Assembly (NCBI GenBank): GCA_017397305.1 | Contig: JAFQJB010000027.1 | Coordinates: 1-42,404, forward strand | Direction: 5' to 3' | Origin: Clostridia bacterium | GTDB lineage: Bacteria; Bacillota; Clostridia; Christensenellales; Borkfalkiaceae | Length of the DNA: 42,404 bases | Shown: piece after piece, positions 33,638 to 41,897 of the stretch | Numbering within the stretch: position 1 is the stretch's first letter | Layout: each line of letters begins with the position of its first letter | Notes under the pieces: generated by a model | Databases searched by the model: none | What the model was told of the DNA's origin: nothing | Seen by the model: the letters and a program-made list of their open reading frames with translations, nothing else | Made by a program: the position numbers and the translations under genes

Positions 33638-34231
33638 TCAACCTTTTCTTCTCTTTTGCAGTTGGGTTATAATTGCTTGCATAATAGGATAGCAAATAAA
33701 TAGTAAGCCATAGTTAAGTAGGCTATTCCAAATTTGCCCCATAACGAAAACCCTTGATATAACGTATGTAAAATACGGAACGCCCTTCGCGTATAAAACC
33801 CAAAAGGCAGTTGTGTTTATTGCAATGGTGCAAATTAAAAACACCAGCACGCAAACGACTAATAGTTTTATATATTTGGTGTATTCCTTCCTCTCTCTTA
33901 TCCCGTTCATAATAAGCCCAGAAATTAGAGCGGTAGTGCCCATAGCAAGCCCAATCCACGGCATATAGGCAAAGCCTGCGGAATTATATAAAAAGCCGAC
34001 CAAATCACCCAAAAAGCAAGCGACAAAGCCAAAGAACGGGCCGATTATCATACCCGTAAACACCGAAAAGAAAATGGTGAGCGAGTATTGTGTTTCGGCA
34101 AGCTTGATTTCAAAGAACATATTACAAATAACTTGCAGTGCAGTCATTATTGCAATATAGGTTATCTTTCGCGTTGCGGTTACGTCTTGCATGATTGGCG
34201 AAAGAATAATTTTCTTGACGTTTTTTTTCAT
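33638..34231 (-). CDS. folT: Folate ECF transporter substrate-binding (S) subunit
   Basis: A 197-residue membrane protein with about six hydrophobic segments. The first helix region ITYIAIMTALQVICNMFFEI, FTGMIIGPFFGFVACFLGDLVGFL near 58-81 and the central AMGTTALISG are typical of ECF S components of the FolT group. It binds folate and works with the shared EcfT and EcfAA' module, which is not in the window. The THF riboswitch directly upstream (34299-34388) makes folate the expected substrate. Confidence 0.92.
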   Translation of the reverse strand: MKKNVKKIILSPIMQDVTATRKITYIAIMTALQVICNMFFEIKLAETQYSLTIFFSVFTGMIIGPFFGFVACFLGDLVGFLYNSAGFAYMPWIGLAMGTTALISGLIMNGIRERKEYTKYIKLLVVCVLVFLICTIAINTTAFWVLYAKGVPYFTYVISRVFVMGQIWNSLLNYGLLFICYPIMQAIITQLQKRRKG

Positions 34232-34239
34232 AAAAAAAA

Positions 34240-34262
34240 TCTCCCAAATAAATTTAGAGAGA
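34240..34262 (-). terminator. Riboswitch expression platform: hairpin abutting the folT start
   Basis: On the minus strand TCTCTC (34257-34262) and GGGAGA (34240-34245) pair, followed by eight T and then the ATG. It may act as a terminator or as a sequestrator of GGGAG, the only ribosome site present. Confidence 0.6.
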
Positions 34263-34298
34263 CCGATAAGATTGACGCGTAAAGTAACGCAGAAAATA

Positions 34299-34388
34299 AT
34301 AGCGGACGCGTAAAGGCACCGCAGGTAAACCTTTCGTTTGCAAACGACATCCCATTTTGCAACACTTTACGCGCCTTTACTACTCTAT
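34299..34388 (-). ncRNA. THF (tetrahydrofolate) riboswitch aptamer
   Basis: Minus strand. It starts ATAGAGTAG and contains the conserved core GCGTAAAGTG...ATGGGATGTCGTT...AACGAAAGG...TGCGGTG. Helices visible: P1 ATAG/CTAT (closing), P2 GTAAAGGC/GCCTTTAC, P3 TTGCAAA/TTTGCAA. This matches the known THF-I class, including the GGGAUG and GCGGUG core segments. It senses reduced folates and represses the transporter. Confidence 0.92.
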
Positions 34389-34394
34389 GTTTTT

Positions 34395-34424
34395 ATTATA
34401 CCATTATATATCCTTACTTGTCAA
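34395..34424 (-). promoter_or_regulatory. folT promoter
   Basis: TTGACA (34419-34424), 18-base spacer, TATAAT (34395-34400); transcription would start right at the 5' edge of the aptamer. Confidence 0.75.
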
Positions 34425-34468
34425 TCGCGGGGCATATTTTTTTTAACATTTCGCATAATAAGTGCACT

Positions 34469-35155
34469 ATGTTAGTTACCTTTTTTAGAACACTTATTAT
34501 AATCATCACCCTAATGGTGCTAATGCGCCTTATGGGAAAGCGACAAATCGGGGAAATGCAACCCTTTGAGTTTATCGTAACCCTTATCATTGCCGACCTT
34601 GCATGCGTGCCTATGGCCGACGTTTCTATCCCCCTTCTTTACGGAGTAATATCTATCGCGTGCCTATTTTTATTCCACCAAGTTTTGACCATTTTAGAAC
34701 AAAAGGGGAAGTTTTTGAAAAAAGTTATTTCGGGTCGGCCCAGCCTTGTTATAGATAAAAACGGCATCGTTCTTAAAGAACTGAAGAAAAACGATATGAG
34801 TGTGGACGATTTGATAGAATCAATGCGTGCAAACGGTTATTTTGCACTTGACGACCTATCCTATGCTATTTACGAATCGAACGGGCAACTATCCTCATTT
34901 GAAAACCAAAACCAAAGCCAACCACCCACGTCGCTACCACTTTTAATCGTTTCGGACGGCAAGATTGACGATGGAAACTGCAAAAAAATCGGAACGGATA
35001 CCGAGCGAATAAAAAACTTTATAGTAGAGCAAAAGGGAAGATTAAAAGAGGTTGAAGTCATGACGGTTGACGGAAACGGCAGAACTTATTTTAAGAAAAA
35101 GGGGCAAAAGTATGAAATTTTGTTTTTTCCCTTGAAGGAAGGTGTTAAATGGTAA
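34469..35155 (+). CDS. DUF421 (YetF-like) membrane protein
   Basis: A 228-residue protein from the ATG at 34469; the TTG frame start at 34418 lies in the folT promoter and is rejected. Three membrane helices at about 4-22, 38-55 and 60-80 contain the RLMGKRQIGEMQPFEFIVTLIIADLA signature of DUF421. A soluble C-terminal YetF domain follows (GRPSLVIDKNGIVLKELKKN, MSVDDLIESMRANGYF). The family is widespread in spore formers and its biochemical role is not settled. It overlaps the DUF4363 gene by seven bases. No good ribosome site is visible. Confidence 0.9.
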   Translation: MLVTFFRTLIIIITLMVLMRLMGKRQIGEMQPFEFIVTLIIADLACVPMADVSIPLLYGVISIACLFLFHQVLTILEQKGKFLKKVISGRPSLVIDKNGIVLKELKKNDMSVDDLIESMRANGYFALDDLSYAIYESNGQLSSFENQNQSQPPTSLPLLIVSDGKIDDGNCKKIGTDTERIKNFIVEQKGRLKEVEVMTVDGNGRTYFKKKGQKYEILFFPLKEGVKW

Positions 35156-35526
35156 AAACTATAATATCCAGCATTGCGGTTGCCGTTATCGTGCTTACCT
35201 TTGCTCTTTTCGAGCAGTGGTTTATCACCAAAAATTTTAACGAGTTTAACGACGTTTTGGCCGTGCTTTATCAAAAAATAGAGGACGAGTCGGCAACCGA
35301 AGAAGACGTTTACGCAGTGCAAGATAACTGGCTTAAAAAGAAAAAGTCCTTGCACGCGTTTATCCCGCACAACGACATTAAGGAGATTGACCTTTGGCTT
35401 GCAGAGTCTGTAACCTTAGTTGGCGACGAAAAATGGGAAGACGCCATTTCAAAGGTGGAAGTTTTGATTGAACTATCAGAGCAAATACCAAAGACCTTTA
35501 CCCTTTCTTTTGAAAACATATTTTAG
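35149..35526 (+). CDS. DUF4363 family protein
   Basis: A 125-residue protein with one N-terminal membrane helix (about 3-22) and a helical extracytoplasmic part with conserved W/K pattern (VQDNWLKKKKSLHAFIPHND). This matches the DUF4363 family, which commonly travels with DUF421 genes in Clostridia. The 7-base overlap with the DUF421 gene indicates translational coupling and a likely protein complex. Function unknown. Confidence 0.85.
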   Translation: MVKTIISSIAVAVIVLTFALFEQWFITKNFNEFNDVLAVLYQKIEDESATEEDVYAVQDNWLKKKKSLHAFIPHNDIKEIDLWLAESVTLVGDEKWEDAISKVEVLIELSEQIPKTFTLSFENIF

Positions 35527-35562
35527 TGTCGTTTTGTGCAAAAGTAAAGGATAAATTATGCA

Positions 35563-35591
35563 TTGACACATATTCTATAAAGTGGTAAAAT
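35563..35591 (+). promoter_or_regulatory. nagA promoter
   Basis: TTGACA (35563-35568), 17-base spacer, TAAAAT (35586-35591), 27 bases before the start codon. Confidence 0.7.
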
Positions 35592-35617
35592 CATTATAAA
35601 CTTTAAGGCGGTTTATT

Positions 35618-36766
35618 ATGAAAGGTTTTATCAATGCTAAGATATATTTAGAGGGCGAAGGGATTAAAACAACCAACCTCGCCTTTGACGGTAAAATTCA
35701 ATATATAGGCAAAAAACACTCCAAAATCACCGAGCAAATTTTTCTTGATAGCGACGATATAGTTGTTCCCGGTTTTATTGACGAGCATATTCACGGCGCA
35801 ATGGACGGCGATTGTATGGACGGCAATATTACCGCCCTATCCACCATTGCAAACGCACTGGTAGGGGAAGGAACTACAACCTTTCTTGCAACCACAATGA
35901 CGCAGAGTGAAGACAATATAAATAACGCGCTTTGTTCGGTAAAAGAATATATTGACAAAAAAAGTGACGAGGGCGCAAAGCTTTTGGGCGTTCACTTAGA
36001 GGGGCCTTTTATTTCCTTAAAGCATATCGGTGCTCAACCCAAAGAATACGTTAAAACACCTAGTATTGAACTTTTTGAAAGTTTTAACTCCTCTTGCGGT
36101 GGGAATATAAAGATTGTTACCCTTGCCCCCGAAGAATATGGCGCATCGGCACTTATATCACACCTTGCAAAGAGCAACATTACCGCACAGGCGGGTCACA
36201 CCGACGCAACCTATAGCGATATTGAAAGGGCGATTGGTTGTGGGCTTTCAGGCATAACGCACACTTTCAACGTGCAAAAGCCCCTTCACCATAGGGAAAT
36301 TGGCACGGTGGGTTCTGCACTTCTTTTGGACGAACTTTACACCGAAGCGATATGCGACACCATTCACCTATCTATCCCCGCAATAAAACTGCTTATAAAA
36401 AACAAACCCAAAGATAAGGTTATCCTAATAACCGATTCCATGCGTGCAAAAGGCTTTAAGGACGGGATAAGCGAACTCGGTGGTCAAACGGTTATCGTTA
36501 AGGACGGCGAGGCAAGGCTAGAAAACGGCGCACTTGCAGGTAGCGTTCTAAAAATGAACGTGGCGATTAAAAACCTTGTGGAAAAATGCGGAGTTCCCTT
36601 TACCGACGCAATCGACTTTGCAACCATAAACCCCGCAACCCACCTATCGATTGCCGATAAGGTTGGCTCGATAAAGCAAGGCAAAAATGCCGACTTTACC
36701 GTTTTAGACAAAGATTTTAACGTAAAACTTACTATTAGAGACGGCAATATAGTTTATAAAGCATAA
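35618..36766 (+). CDS. nagA: N-acetylglucosamine-6-phosphate deacetylase
   Basis: A 382-residue amidohydrolase-fold enzyme. Metal and substrate residues: DEHIHGAMDGD near 56-66, GVHLEGPFIS near 123 (metal Glu), AGHTDATYSD near 194, THTFN near 213 and the catalytic Asp in ITDSMRAKG near 270. It converts GlcNAc-6-phosphate to glucosamine-6-phosphate and acetate in amino-sugar and cell-wall recycling. AAGGCGG ribosome site. nagB is not adjacent, so this is a stand-alone unit. Confidence 0.96.
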   Translation: MKGFINAKIYLEGEGIKTTNLAFDGKIQYIGKKHSKITEQIFLDSDDIVVPGFIDEHIHGAMDGDCMDGNITALSTIANALVGEGTTTFLATTMTQSEDNINNALCSVKEYIDKKSDEGAKLLGVHLEGPFISLKHIGAQPKEYVKTPSIELFESFNSSCGGNIKIVTLAPEEYGASALISHLAKSNITAQAGHTDATYSDIERAIGCGLSGITHTFNVQKPLHHREIGTVGSALLLDELYTEAICDTIHLSIPAIKLLIKNKPKDKVILITDSMRAKGFKDGISELGGQTVIVKDGEARLENGALAGSVLKMNVAIKNLVEKCGVPFTDAIDFATINPATHLSIADKVGSIKQGKNADFTVLDKDFNVKLTIRDGNIVYKA

Positions 36767-36770
36767 ATAA

Positions 36771-36796
36771 AAACCACTCGTTTGAGTGGTTTTTTA
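36771..36796. terminator. Bidirectional terminator between nagA and queH
   Basis: AAACCACTC/GAGTGGTTT 9-bp stem with a GTTT loop, T-run on plus; A-run upstream gives the minus-strand U-tract. Overlaps the last queH codon. Confidence 0.88.
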
Positions 36797-37393
36797 TTTG
36801 TTTTCTTTTGAAAATTCACATCCGCAATAGTTTTGGCGGTATAGGTTAAACTCTTTTGAAAGTTCAATCGACCTTTTATATCCTTCATTTTTCTTAAAAT
36901 CGCTAGGAAGATAATTTACCGAAGTTTTTTCGGCAATTTGCGTGCCGATTTTGTTGATTAGCGGTGCGTTTTTAAGCGGGCTTAAAGTTAGGGTGGTTGC
37001 AAAATAGTCAAAATTTAACTGCTCACACTTTTCCGCCGTCTTTTTTAAGCGCAAGTTAAAACACTTCTCGCACCTAAAACCGCCCTCTCTTTCCTTTTCT
37101 AAACCTTTTGCAATATCTAAAAAGTTTTGCTTTTCAAACGGCTCTATTATTATAGGCAAGCCCAACTGCTCGCAAAGTCTTTTTTGCTCTTCTGCACGTA
37201 AATCGTATTCCTCTTTAGTGTCTATGTTGGGGTTAAAGAAATAAACGGTCAAGTCAAACGCCGAAAGCCTTTCAAAGCAACCGCAAAAACAAGGCGCGCA
37301 ACAAGAATGAAGAAGAAGTTTTTTTCGCTCTCCACTCTTTTTAATCGCATCTATTATTTCATTCATAACCTTGTCAAAATTTATTTTGTTCAT
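36794..37393 (-). CDS. queH: Epoxyqueuosine reductase QueH
   Basis: A 199-residue QueH (former DUF208) protein. LLHSCCAPC near 28-35 holds the adjacent cysteine pair, RCEKCF near 107-112 two more, and the C-terminal NYCGCEF a further set; these bind the iron-sulfur and iron centres. It reduces epoxyqueuosine to queuosine in tRNA at the last step. No queuosine precursor genes or preQ1 riboswitch are nearby. It overlaps the peptidase gene by an ATGA. Confidence 0.93.
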   Translation of the reverse strand: MNKINFDKVMNEIIDAIKKSGERKKLLLHSCCAPCFCGCFERLSAFDLTVYFFNPNIDTKEEYDLRAEEQKRLCEQLGLPIIIEPFEKQNFLDIAKGLEKEREGGFRCEKCFNLRLKKTAEKCEQLNFDYFATTLTLSPLKNAPLINKIGTQIAEKTSVNYLPSDFKKNEGYKRSIELSKEFNLYRQNYCGCEFSKENK

Positions 37394-38088
37394 AAAAGAG
37401 TTTTCTCTATCTCACCGTTATTGTTTTTGATTATATACGCGTTTCCGCCAGCAGAAATAACCTTGCTAAACTTTCCGTCGATAAATTCTAGTGCGCAGTC
37501 GTTTTCCACGCAGTACGCACCTTTTAGGCTCCCCTTTTTTAGTGCCTCGACAAAATCTTGTTCGCGTTCGTTGAAGTGCGGGCACATCGCTCCTTCCAAA
37601 ATGCCTAGACCTTTTCTTAAAACGTATTCGGAACTTTGACCGCGCATAATTTCATAGTCGGTGTACATATCGTTAAACCAGCAAATTGCACCGGCGGATA
37701 GCCCGCAAATAATTTTGCCTTCGTTATACGCATCTATAAGAAGCTTGTCAAGTCCAAGTTCCTTCCACTTTTCTAGCATAAAAATGGTGTCGCCACCGCC
37801 TATATAAATGCAGTCCGCCATTTGAATTTTGCCCTTAATTTTTTCCATATCCATTTCGCCGTAAACGACGAGAGCAACTTCGGCTTTAATATCAAAAACC
37901 GAGGTATAAGTCTTTCTAAAGCTGTTAAAATACGGCATACTATCGTGAGATGCAGTGCCTATAAAAAGTGCGTTCGCCCTCTTTTCCCCCGCGTGCTCTT
38001 TTGCCTTGTTTGCCACGTATTCGTCTATTTTTAGGGTGGTCTTATTCCTAATTTCCCCGCCACCGATAGTAATTAAAGTCTTTTGCAT
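37390..38088 (-). CDS. S51-family serine peptidase (dipeptidase E / cyanophycinase-like)
   Basis: A 232-residue protein with class I glutamine-amidotransferase-like fold. The nucleophile is Ser131 in IICGLSAGAICWF, preceded by YIGGGDTIFMLEKW near 95-108, both hallmark S51 motifs. Members cleave N-terminal Asp dipeptides or related isopeptides in the cytoplasm. Precise substrate not decidable. AAGGA ribosome site; coupled to queH. Confidence 0.9.
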   Translation of the reverse strand: MQKTLITIGGGEIRNKTTLKIDEYVANKAKEHAGEKRANALFIGTASHDSMPYFNSFRKTYTSVFDIKAEVALVVYGEMDMEKIKGKIQMADCIYIGGGDTIFMLEKWKELGLDKLLIDAYNEGKIICGLSAGAICWFNDMYTDYEIMRGQSSEYVLRKGLGILEGAMCPHFNEREQDFVEALKKGSLKGAYCVENDCALEFIDGKFSKVISAGGNAYIIKNNNGEIEKTLL

Positions 38089-38118
38089 ATTATCCTTCTT
38101 CTATATCAATATTTCAAA

Positions 38119-38140
38119 AGGTTAGACCGCCGTCTAACCT
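38119..38140 (-). terminator. Terminator of the cpsD-cpsB unit
   Basis: AGGTTAGAC/GTCTAACCT 9-bp stem, CGCC loop, including the cpsB stop codon; TTTTG follows on the minus strand. Confidence 0.75.
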
Positions 38141-38850
38141 TCAATAATTTTTTTTGCGTTGTTATAAAAAACGTCTTCGCAAACTTTTTCGCCAAACTTT
38201 TTTTGGATATGCTTATACGCCTTTTCCATAGACAGCACTCTGCCGTCGTGCACGTCGCTTGCCACAAAGTCCACAAGCCCCAGTTTTAATAACTGATTGA
38301 CTTTTTTCTTGAACGTTTTTCCGTCACGACCCACAACCGAATTTGCGTTGACTTGAATTAAGCCACCCGCTTGCTTTATTGCAATCGCCATATCAATGTC
38401 TGCGTAAACGTATCTTTCGATATGAGCAACGATAGGGATATAACCGCGGTAAGATAGTTCGTATACCTTTTCGGAAATATCTTCTTCCAAAGCATAATCA
38501 AACTCAACAAGAACGTATTTGCTGTTTGCAAGGGACAATGCTAAGCCTTGTTCAACCACTTCGTTGACGTCCGCCCCCGCAAAGATTTCTTGCCCTAAAT
38601 ATAAATCGATATCCTCACCGCAATCTTTAATTACGCGGTCGCAAAACACCTTGAACTCTTCTTTAATTTCGCTAACGGGAAGTTTAAACTTCCCACGATA
38701 GTGTGGGGTTAAAATTGCCGAGTTTACACCCTGCCTTCTATATTCTTCTATGATTGCTAAAGAGGCGTTAACGTCCACGCTTCCGTCGTCTACAAATGGA
38801 AGTGCGTGTGAGTGAATATCAATTATCCGCCTCGCCTGTTGCTTCTTCAT
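38134..38850 (-). CDS. Tyrosine-protein phosphatase, CpsB/YwqE PHP family
   Basis: A 238-residue PHP-type phosphatase from the ATG at 38850, which has an AAGGA site; frames starting further upstream run deep into cpsD. Metal-binding motifs: IDIHSHALPFVDDGS near 8, LTPHYRG near 48, GQEIFAG, VAHIERY near 141 and ASDVHD near 197. It dephosphorylates the partner BY-kinase, controlling exopolysaccharide or capsule chain length. The gene overlaps cpsD by 32 bases. The rest of a polysaccharide locus is not in the window. Confidence 0.92.
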   Translation of the reverse strand: MKKQQARRIIDIHSHALPFVDDGSVDVNASLAIIEEYRRQGVNSAILTPHYRGKFKLPVSEIKEEFKVFCDRVIKDCGEDIDLYLGQEIFAGADVNEVVEQGLALSLANSKYVLVEFDYALEEDISEKVYELSYRGYIPIVAHIERYVYADIDMAIAIKQAGGLIQVNANSVVGRDGKTFKKKVNQLLKLGLVDFVASDVHDGRVLSMEKAYKHIQKKFGEKVCEDVFYNNAKKIIEG

Positions 38851-39568
38851 TTTCCTTTTTGTAATACCTCGATGCCTTTGTGTTATAATTTGAACTTCTG
38901 TAATACTTAGACTTCTTACTGTCGTACATCGTGAACACTGCACCTAAAACGTTTGCACCGTTCTTTTTAAGTTCCTTAACCGCTTCGTTAACTTGTCCTC
39001 TAGTGGTCTTTGCGTGTGCCACGATAAACAATACGCCGTCGGATAATTTTGCTATATGGATATAGTCGGAAACCAAAAGCACGGGCGGACAATCAAGCAA
39101 TACGTAATCGTATTTTTCTTTTAGTGCACTAATTAATGCCTTAAACTTTTCGGAAATGAACACGAAAGAAGAATTGTGGATTTCCGCACCGCTAGTAACA
39201 ACCGCAACGTTTTCGTATTTTGTGGGTTTTGCAATGTCTTCAATCGATTTGGTTTCAAGAATGTATTCCGCAATACCTTCGCCCTTGGTTATACCAAATT
39301 GTCTATGAACTTTAGGTCTACGGAAGTCAAGGTCGACAACCACAACCTTTTTACCAATCAAGCCAAGGCTTACTGCCAAATTACAAATAGTGGTGGTCTT
39401 TCCCTCGCTCGCTACCGACGATTCCACTTGAATTACCTTCTTGTCCCCGTCTGCGTTAAGGAAAAGGATATTGTCCCTAAGTCTATCGTAGCCCTCGCTA
39501 CCCGTTTTATAGGTCGAGTCAACTACTATCTTGCCAATTTCTGCCGTGCTTGAACGTTTTTTGAACAT
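38819..39568 (-). CDS. Bacterial tyrosine kinase (BY-kinase), CpsD/CapB family
   Basis: A 249-residue cytoplasmic kinase. Walker A is SSVASEGKTTT near 50-60 (Ala-Ser in place of the more common Pro-Gly), Walker A' VVVVDLDFRRP near 75-85, Walker B YVLLDCPPVLL near 160. The C-terminus has the expected tyrosine cluster (YYRSSNYNTKASRYY) for autophosphorylation. It normally needs a CpsC-type membrane activator, not seen here. Overlap with cpsB indicates coupling. Confidence 0.93.
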   Translation of the reverse strand: MFKKRSSTAEIGKIVVDSTYKTGSEGYDRLRDNILFLNADGDKKVIQVESSVASEGKTTTICNLAVSLGLIGKKVVVVDLDFRRPKVHRQFGITKGEGIAEYILETKSIEDIAKPTKYENVAVVTSGAEIHNSSFVFISEKFKALISALKEKYDYVLLDCPPVLLVSDYIHIAKLSDGVLFIVAHAKTTRGQVNEAVKELKKNGANVLGAVFTMYDSKKSKYYRSSNYNTKASRYYKKENEEATGEADN

Positions 39569-39604
39569 CTTTTTTCTCCCGTTCTACATTTTTGCTTATT
39601 GTAT

Positions 39605-39633
39605 ATTATACATTAATTATTCAATAAAAGCAA
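39605..39633 (-). promoter_or_regulatory. cpsD promoter
   Basis: TTGCTT (39628-39633), 17-base spacer, TATAAT (39605-39610) on the minus strand. Confidence 0.65.
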
Positions 39634-39667
39634 TACAAAACCAAAAATTTTAACTACCTTTACCAAA

Positions 39668-39691
39668 AAAACACCGCTCTCGCGGTGTTTT
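39668..39691 (-). terminator. Terminator of the ferritin-like gene
   Basis: AAAACACCGC/GCGGTGTTTT 10-bp stem with a TCTC loop; a T-run follows on the minus strand. Confidence 0.88.
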
Positions 39692-39699
39692 TCGACCTT

Positions 39700-40212
39700 T
39701 TATTTGGCGACGTTTTGTTCTTCTAGCCTTTCTTTTAGCACTTTGACGTGTAATTGCTCGTCAAGTATTATCCTTTTTATCAGCGCACCTACCTCTTCGT
39801 TTTGCAGTCTTTCGCACGTTTTTTCGTATTCGCTTATCGCAACCATTTCCCCCGTTATATCATCGATAAGCATTTTGACGGGTGACTTACTGTAACTTAT
39901 GTATGAGGTATTATATGCCCCCGAACGAATGCAAGGCTGTTTTGTAAACGTTGGGTCTATCCCGAGTTTGAGAAGGGCACTGCCCAGCATCTCAAAGTGT
40001 TGCATTTCGCACATAGCAATACCTATCATTACGTCAGCCGTTTGTTTATCACCTATTTTGTTAAAATAAAAGCCGTGATAAACGTATTGCAAAATCGCAT
40101 CTAACTCTCCGTGAATACCGCAATATGACGGCGCAATCACACACGCCGACTTGTAATCGGGAGAAAAACTTTCTACCGACGGATACGGAAGTTGAACTTT
40201 TATCATACCCAC
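39700..40212 (-). CDS. Ferritin-like di-iron protein
   Basis: A 170-residue four-helix-bundle protein. The di-metal pattern is present: Glu36 in GIHGELDAILQYVYH, ExxH at 69-72 (CEMQHFE), Glu122/129 in GEMVAISEYE and ExxH at 152-155 (DEQLHVKVL). It belongs near rubrerythrin/bacterioferritin-like proteins; in clostridia such small proteins act in peroxide or iron handling, and some are spore-coat associated (CotJC-like). No rubredoxin domain. Strong GGGGGTG ribosome site with a TATAAT about 30 bases upstream. Exact role unknown. Confidence 0.82.
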   Translation of the reverse strand: MGMIKVQLPYPSVESFSPDYKSACVIAPSYCGIHGELDAILQYVYHGFYFNKIGDKQTADVMIGIAMCEMQHFEMLGSALLKLGIDPTFTKQPCIRSGAYNTSYISYSKSPVKMLIDDITGEMVAISEYEKTCERLQNEEVGALIKRIILDEQLHVKVLKERLEEQNVAK

Positions 40213-40281
40213 ACCCCCTTTTTGCTCATTATATGAAAAAGGTCGGCTTTGGGTTAAAAATTTAAATTTCCCCTAGGGTCC

Positions 40282-40413
40282 CTATGCTTTAATTTTAACT
40301 ATTGCTTCGGTAACGTCCGTTAATACTAGTTCGCCGTTTTGATTAAAAGCCTCTATCGTCACTTCGACTATTCCGTTCCTTTCGTTGCGTTTTGTAAGGT
40401 CGTTAAAATACAT
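40282..40413 (-). pseudogene. 43-codon remnant resembling the C-terminal strands of a MaoC-like hot-dog domain
   Basis: A short open frame with a clear GGAGAG ribosome site, 10 bases after the ACT-MBL stop. The product begins MYFNDLTKRNERNGIVEVTI and continues EAFNQNGELVLTDVTEAIVK. The last 30 residues match the end of MaoC/hot-dog dehydratases (pattern R..RG.V...V...NQ.GE.V..G.A.V). The catalytic helix and most of the fold are absent, so it is a truncated remnant or a stand-alone small protein. Not coded in frame with its upstream neighbour. The ribosome site suggests it is still translated. Confidence 0.6.
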
Positions 40414-40423
40414 AAATCTCTCC

Positions 40424-41863
40424 TTATTTAGTCGTTTGTGGAAAATATTCTTTCATTCCGCCGTGTCCACCAAATATATTCCACTCTCCCGCGCCCAATC
40501 TTTGCAAGAGTGCAGAACGCTCTTTTGCGCAAAGTTTTGCATCAGTGTCTACCGAAGTCATTAATATGGGTGCGTATTGATTGTATTCGGCTTGTTTTTT
40601 GGTTAACCCCGTAAGGTTTATGAACACGTCACCCGTAAAAGCAACTTTGTGCTCGTAGTCAATCAGCAAGATTTCTCCAGCCAAGTGACCGCCCTTCCCT
40701 TCGTAAACCTCAAAATTAAGTTCACCCACGTTATAAAAACCTATTTGCTCTATCGGTGCAGTTAAACTTGATTTGTTCCACAAAGGACACAGTTTGCTCT
40801 TTTCAACCGTTTCATACTCGGTCAAGGTTTTGCAAATATTTACGTATGGTAAATGTAAGTAATTCCTTTCTCTAAAGCCAGCCGACTTATCTGCCTCTGC
40901 ACTTAAACTTTCAAAACTTCGCTTGCTTACTATAACTTGGTCGAATTGGTTAAGCAATCCGCAATGGTCAACGTCTGCGTGCGTAATAATTATCTTTTCT
41001 TCCTTTCTCTTAAAGTCGGGAACTAGGCTTTTGATTAATTCAAGCATTTCATTTTTGTAACAAGCATACCCCGAATCTACAAACACCCTTTGCCCGTCAC
41101 TTTCTATAATGGCGGTATTACTGCCACAATCTGGTTCTATTAAAGTAATTTTTGTCTTTTCGGTTAAGGTGTGCACGGTAACCCTTGGATTAAAGTTATT
41201 GCCCTTGCTCTCGGCTAAAAGTTCGGCAAACTTGCTTATGCTGTCAAAGGTTTTATAAGGTGAAAGTCCTTGCTCGTCAAGTGTTTGCATGGCTAAATTC
41301 ACGTTTACCAAAAGGTCTTCTTTCTTCTTTATAGACAGCCCCATAGTTTTAACCAATCCGTCAACGTAAGAGTTGTAAAAAATGCTGTTATCAAAGACCT
41401 TTTCGGTGTTGTTGTAATCAATTATTTTAACGTCGCATAGTTTCTCGGCTTGTGATAAAAATTCAGTCAAATCATTTGCCTCATTTACGTATAGCCCCAT
41501 CTTAAAATATTGATAATCACTGCCATTTTCTTGGGAACTTATGTACGAAATATTAAAATTAAACTTACTGATTAACTCTAAAACGTTGGTTACACTACCC
41601 GGTTTATCTTGCAAGCGGAACTCTATCAAAACAATTTTTGTGTTTGACTCCTCGTTAGAAAGGTAGCCTATTGCTTTAAGTTTTTCATTTGCCTTTTCAA
41701 ATTGCCATTCTTCGCCGTCAACTTCAATAAAAAGCGTGTGGGAATCAACGGCTTTATTGTAACTTACTCTCGTAATATTAATTCCTAACTCTGCAAAACA
41801 TTTGCTTGCTTTTAAGAAAGCACCGATATGGTTTGGCATTTTTGTCACGTACGTCTTTTTCAT
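40424..41863 (-). CDS. Two-ACT-domain metallo-beta-lactamase-fold hydrolase
   Basis: A 479-residue protein of three parts. ACT-like domain 1 (about 4-70) reads MPNHIGAFLKASKCFAELGI, resembling the ACT domain of prephenate dehydratase; ACT domain 2 (about 76-150) has the classic LQDKPGSVTNVLELISKFNF. After a helical linker (about 155-225), an MBL-fold domain (about 228-475) carries the full metal set HADVDH (295-300), His393, Asp412 and His467. ACT domains bind amino acids, so ligand-controlled hydrolysis is plausible; the substrate is unknown. A T-box leader (41898-42164) makes expression depend on an uncharged tRNA. The start has only a distant AAGGA, so the exact N-terminus is moderately sure. 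Confidence 0.88.
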   Translation of the reverse strand: MKKTYVTKMPNHIGAFLKASKCFAELGINITRVSYNKAVDSHTLFIEVDGEEWQFEKANEKLKAIGYLSNEESNTKIVLIEFRLQDKPGSVTNVLELISKFNFNISYISSQENGSDYQYFKMGLYVNEANDLTEFLSQAEKLCDVKIIDYNNTEKVFDNSIFYNSYVDGLVKTMGLSIKKKEDLLVNVNLAMQTLDEQGLSPYKTFDSISKFAELLAESKGNNFNPRVTVHTLTEKTKITLIEPDCGSNTAIIESDGQRVFVDSGYACYKNEMLELIKSLVPDFKRKEEKIIITHADVDHCGLLNQFDQVIVSKRSFESLSAEADKSAGFRERNYLHLPYVNICKTLTEYETVEKSKLCPLWNKSSLTAPIEQIGFYNVGELNFEVYEGKGGHLAGEILLIDYEHKVAFTGDVFINLTGLTKKQAEYNQYAPILMTSVDTDAKLCAKERSALLQRLGAGEWNIFGGHGGMKEYFPQTTK

Positions 41864-41897
41864 AATAAATCGCTTTTATTCCTTTTCTTTTTTAAAT

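Noticed and set aside
38851..38943. Longer N-terminus for the CpsB-like phosphatase
   Set aside because: The extra 31 residues lie deep in cpsD and do not resemble the family; DIHSH motif is expected close to the N-terminus.
40261..40283. Terminator after the MaoC-like remnant
   Set aside because: Only a 4-bp AGGG/CCCT stem and no convincing U-tract; too weak to call.
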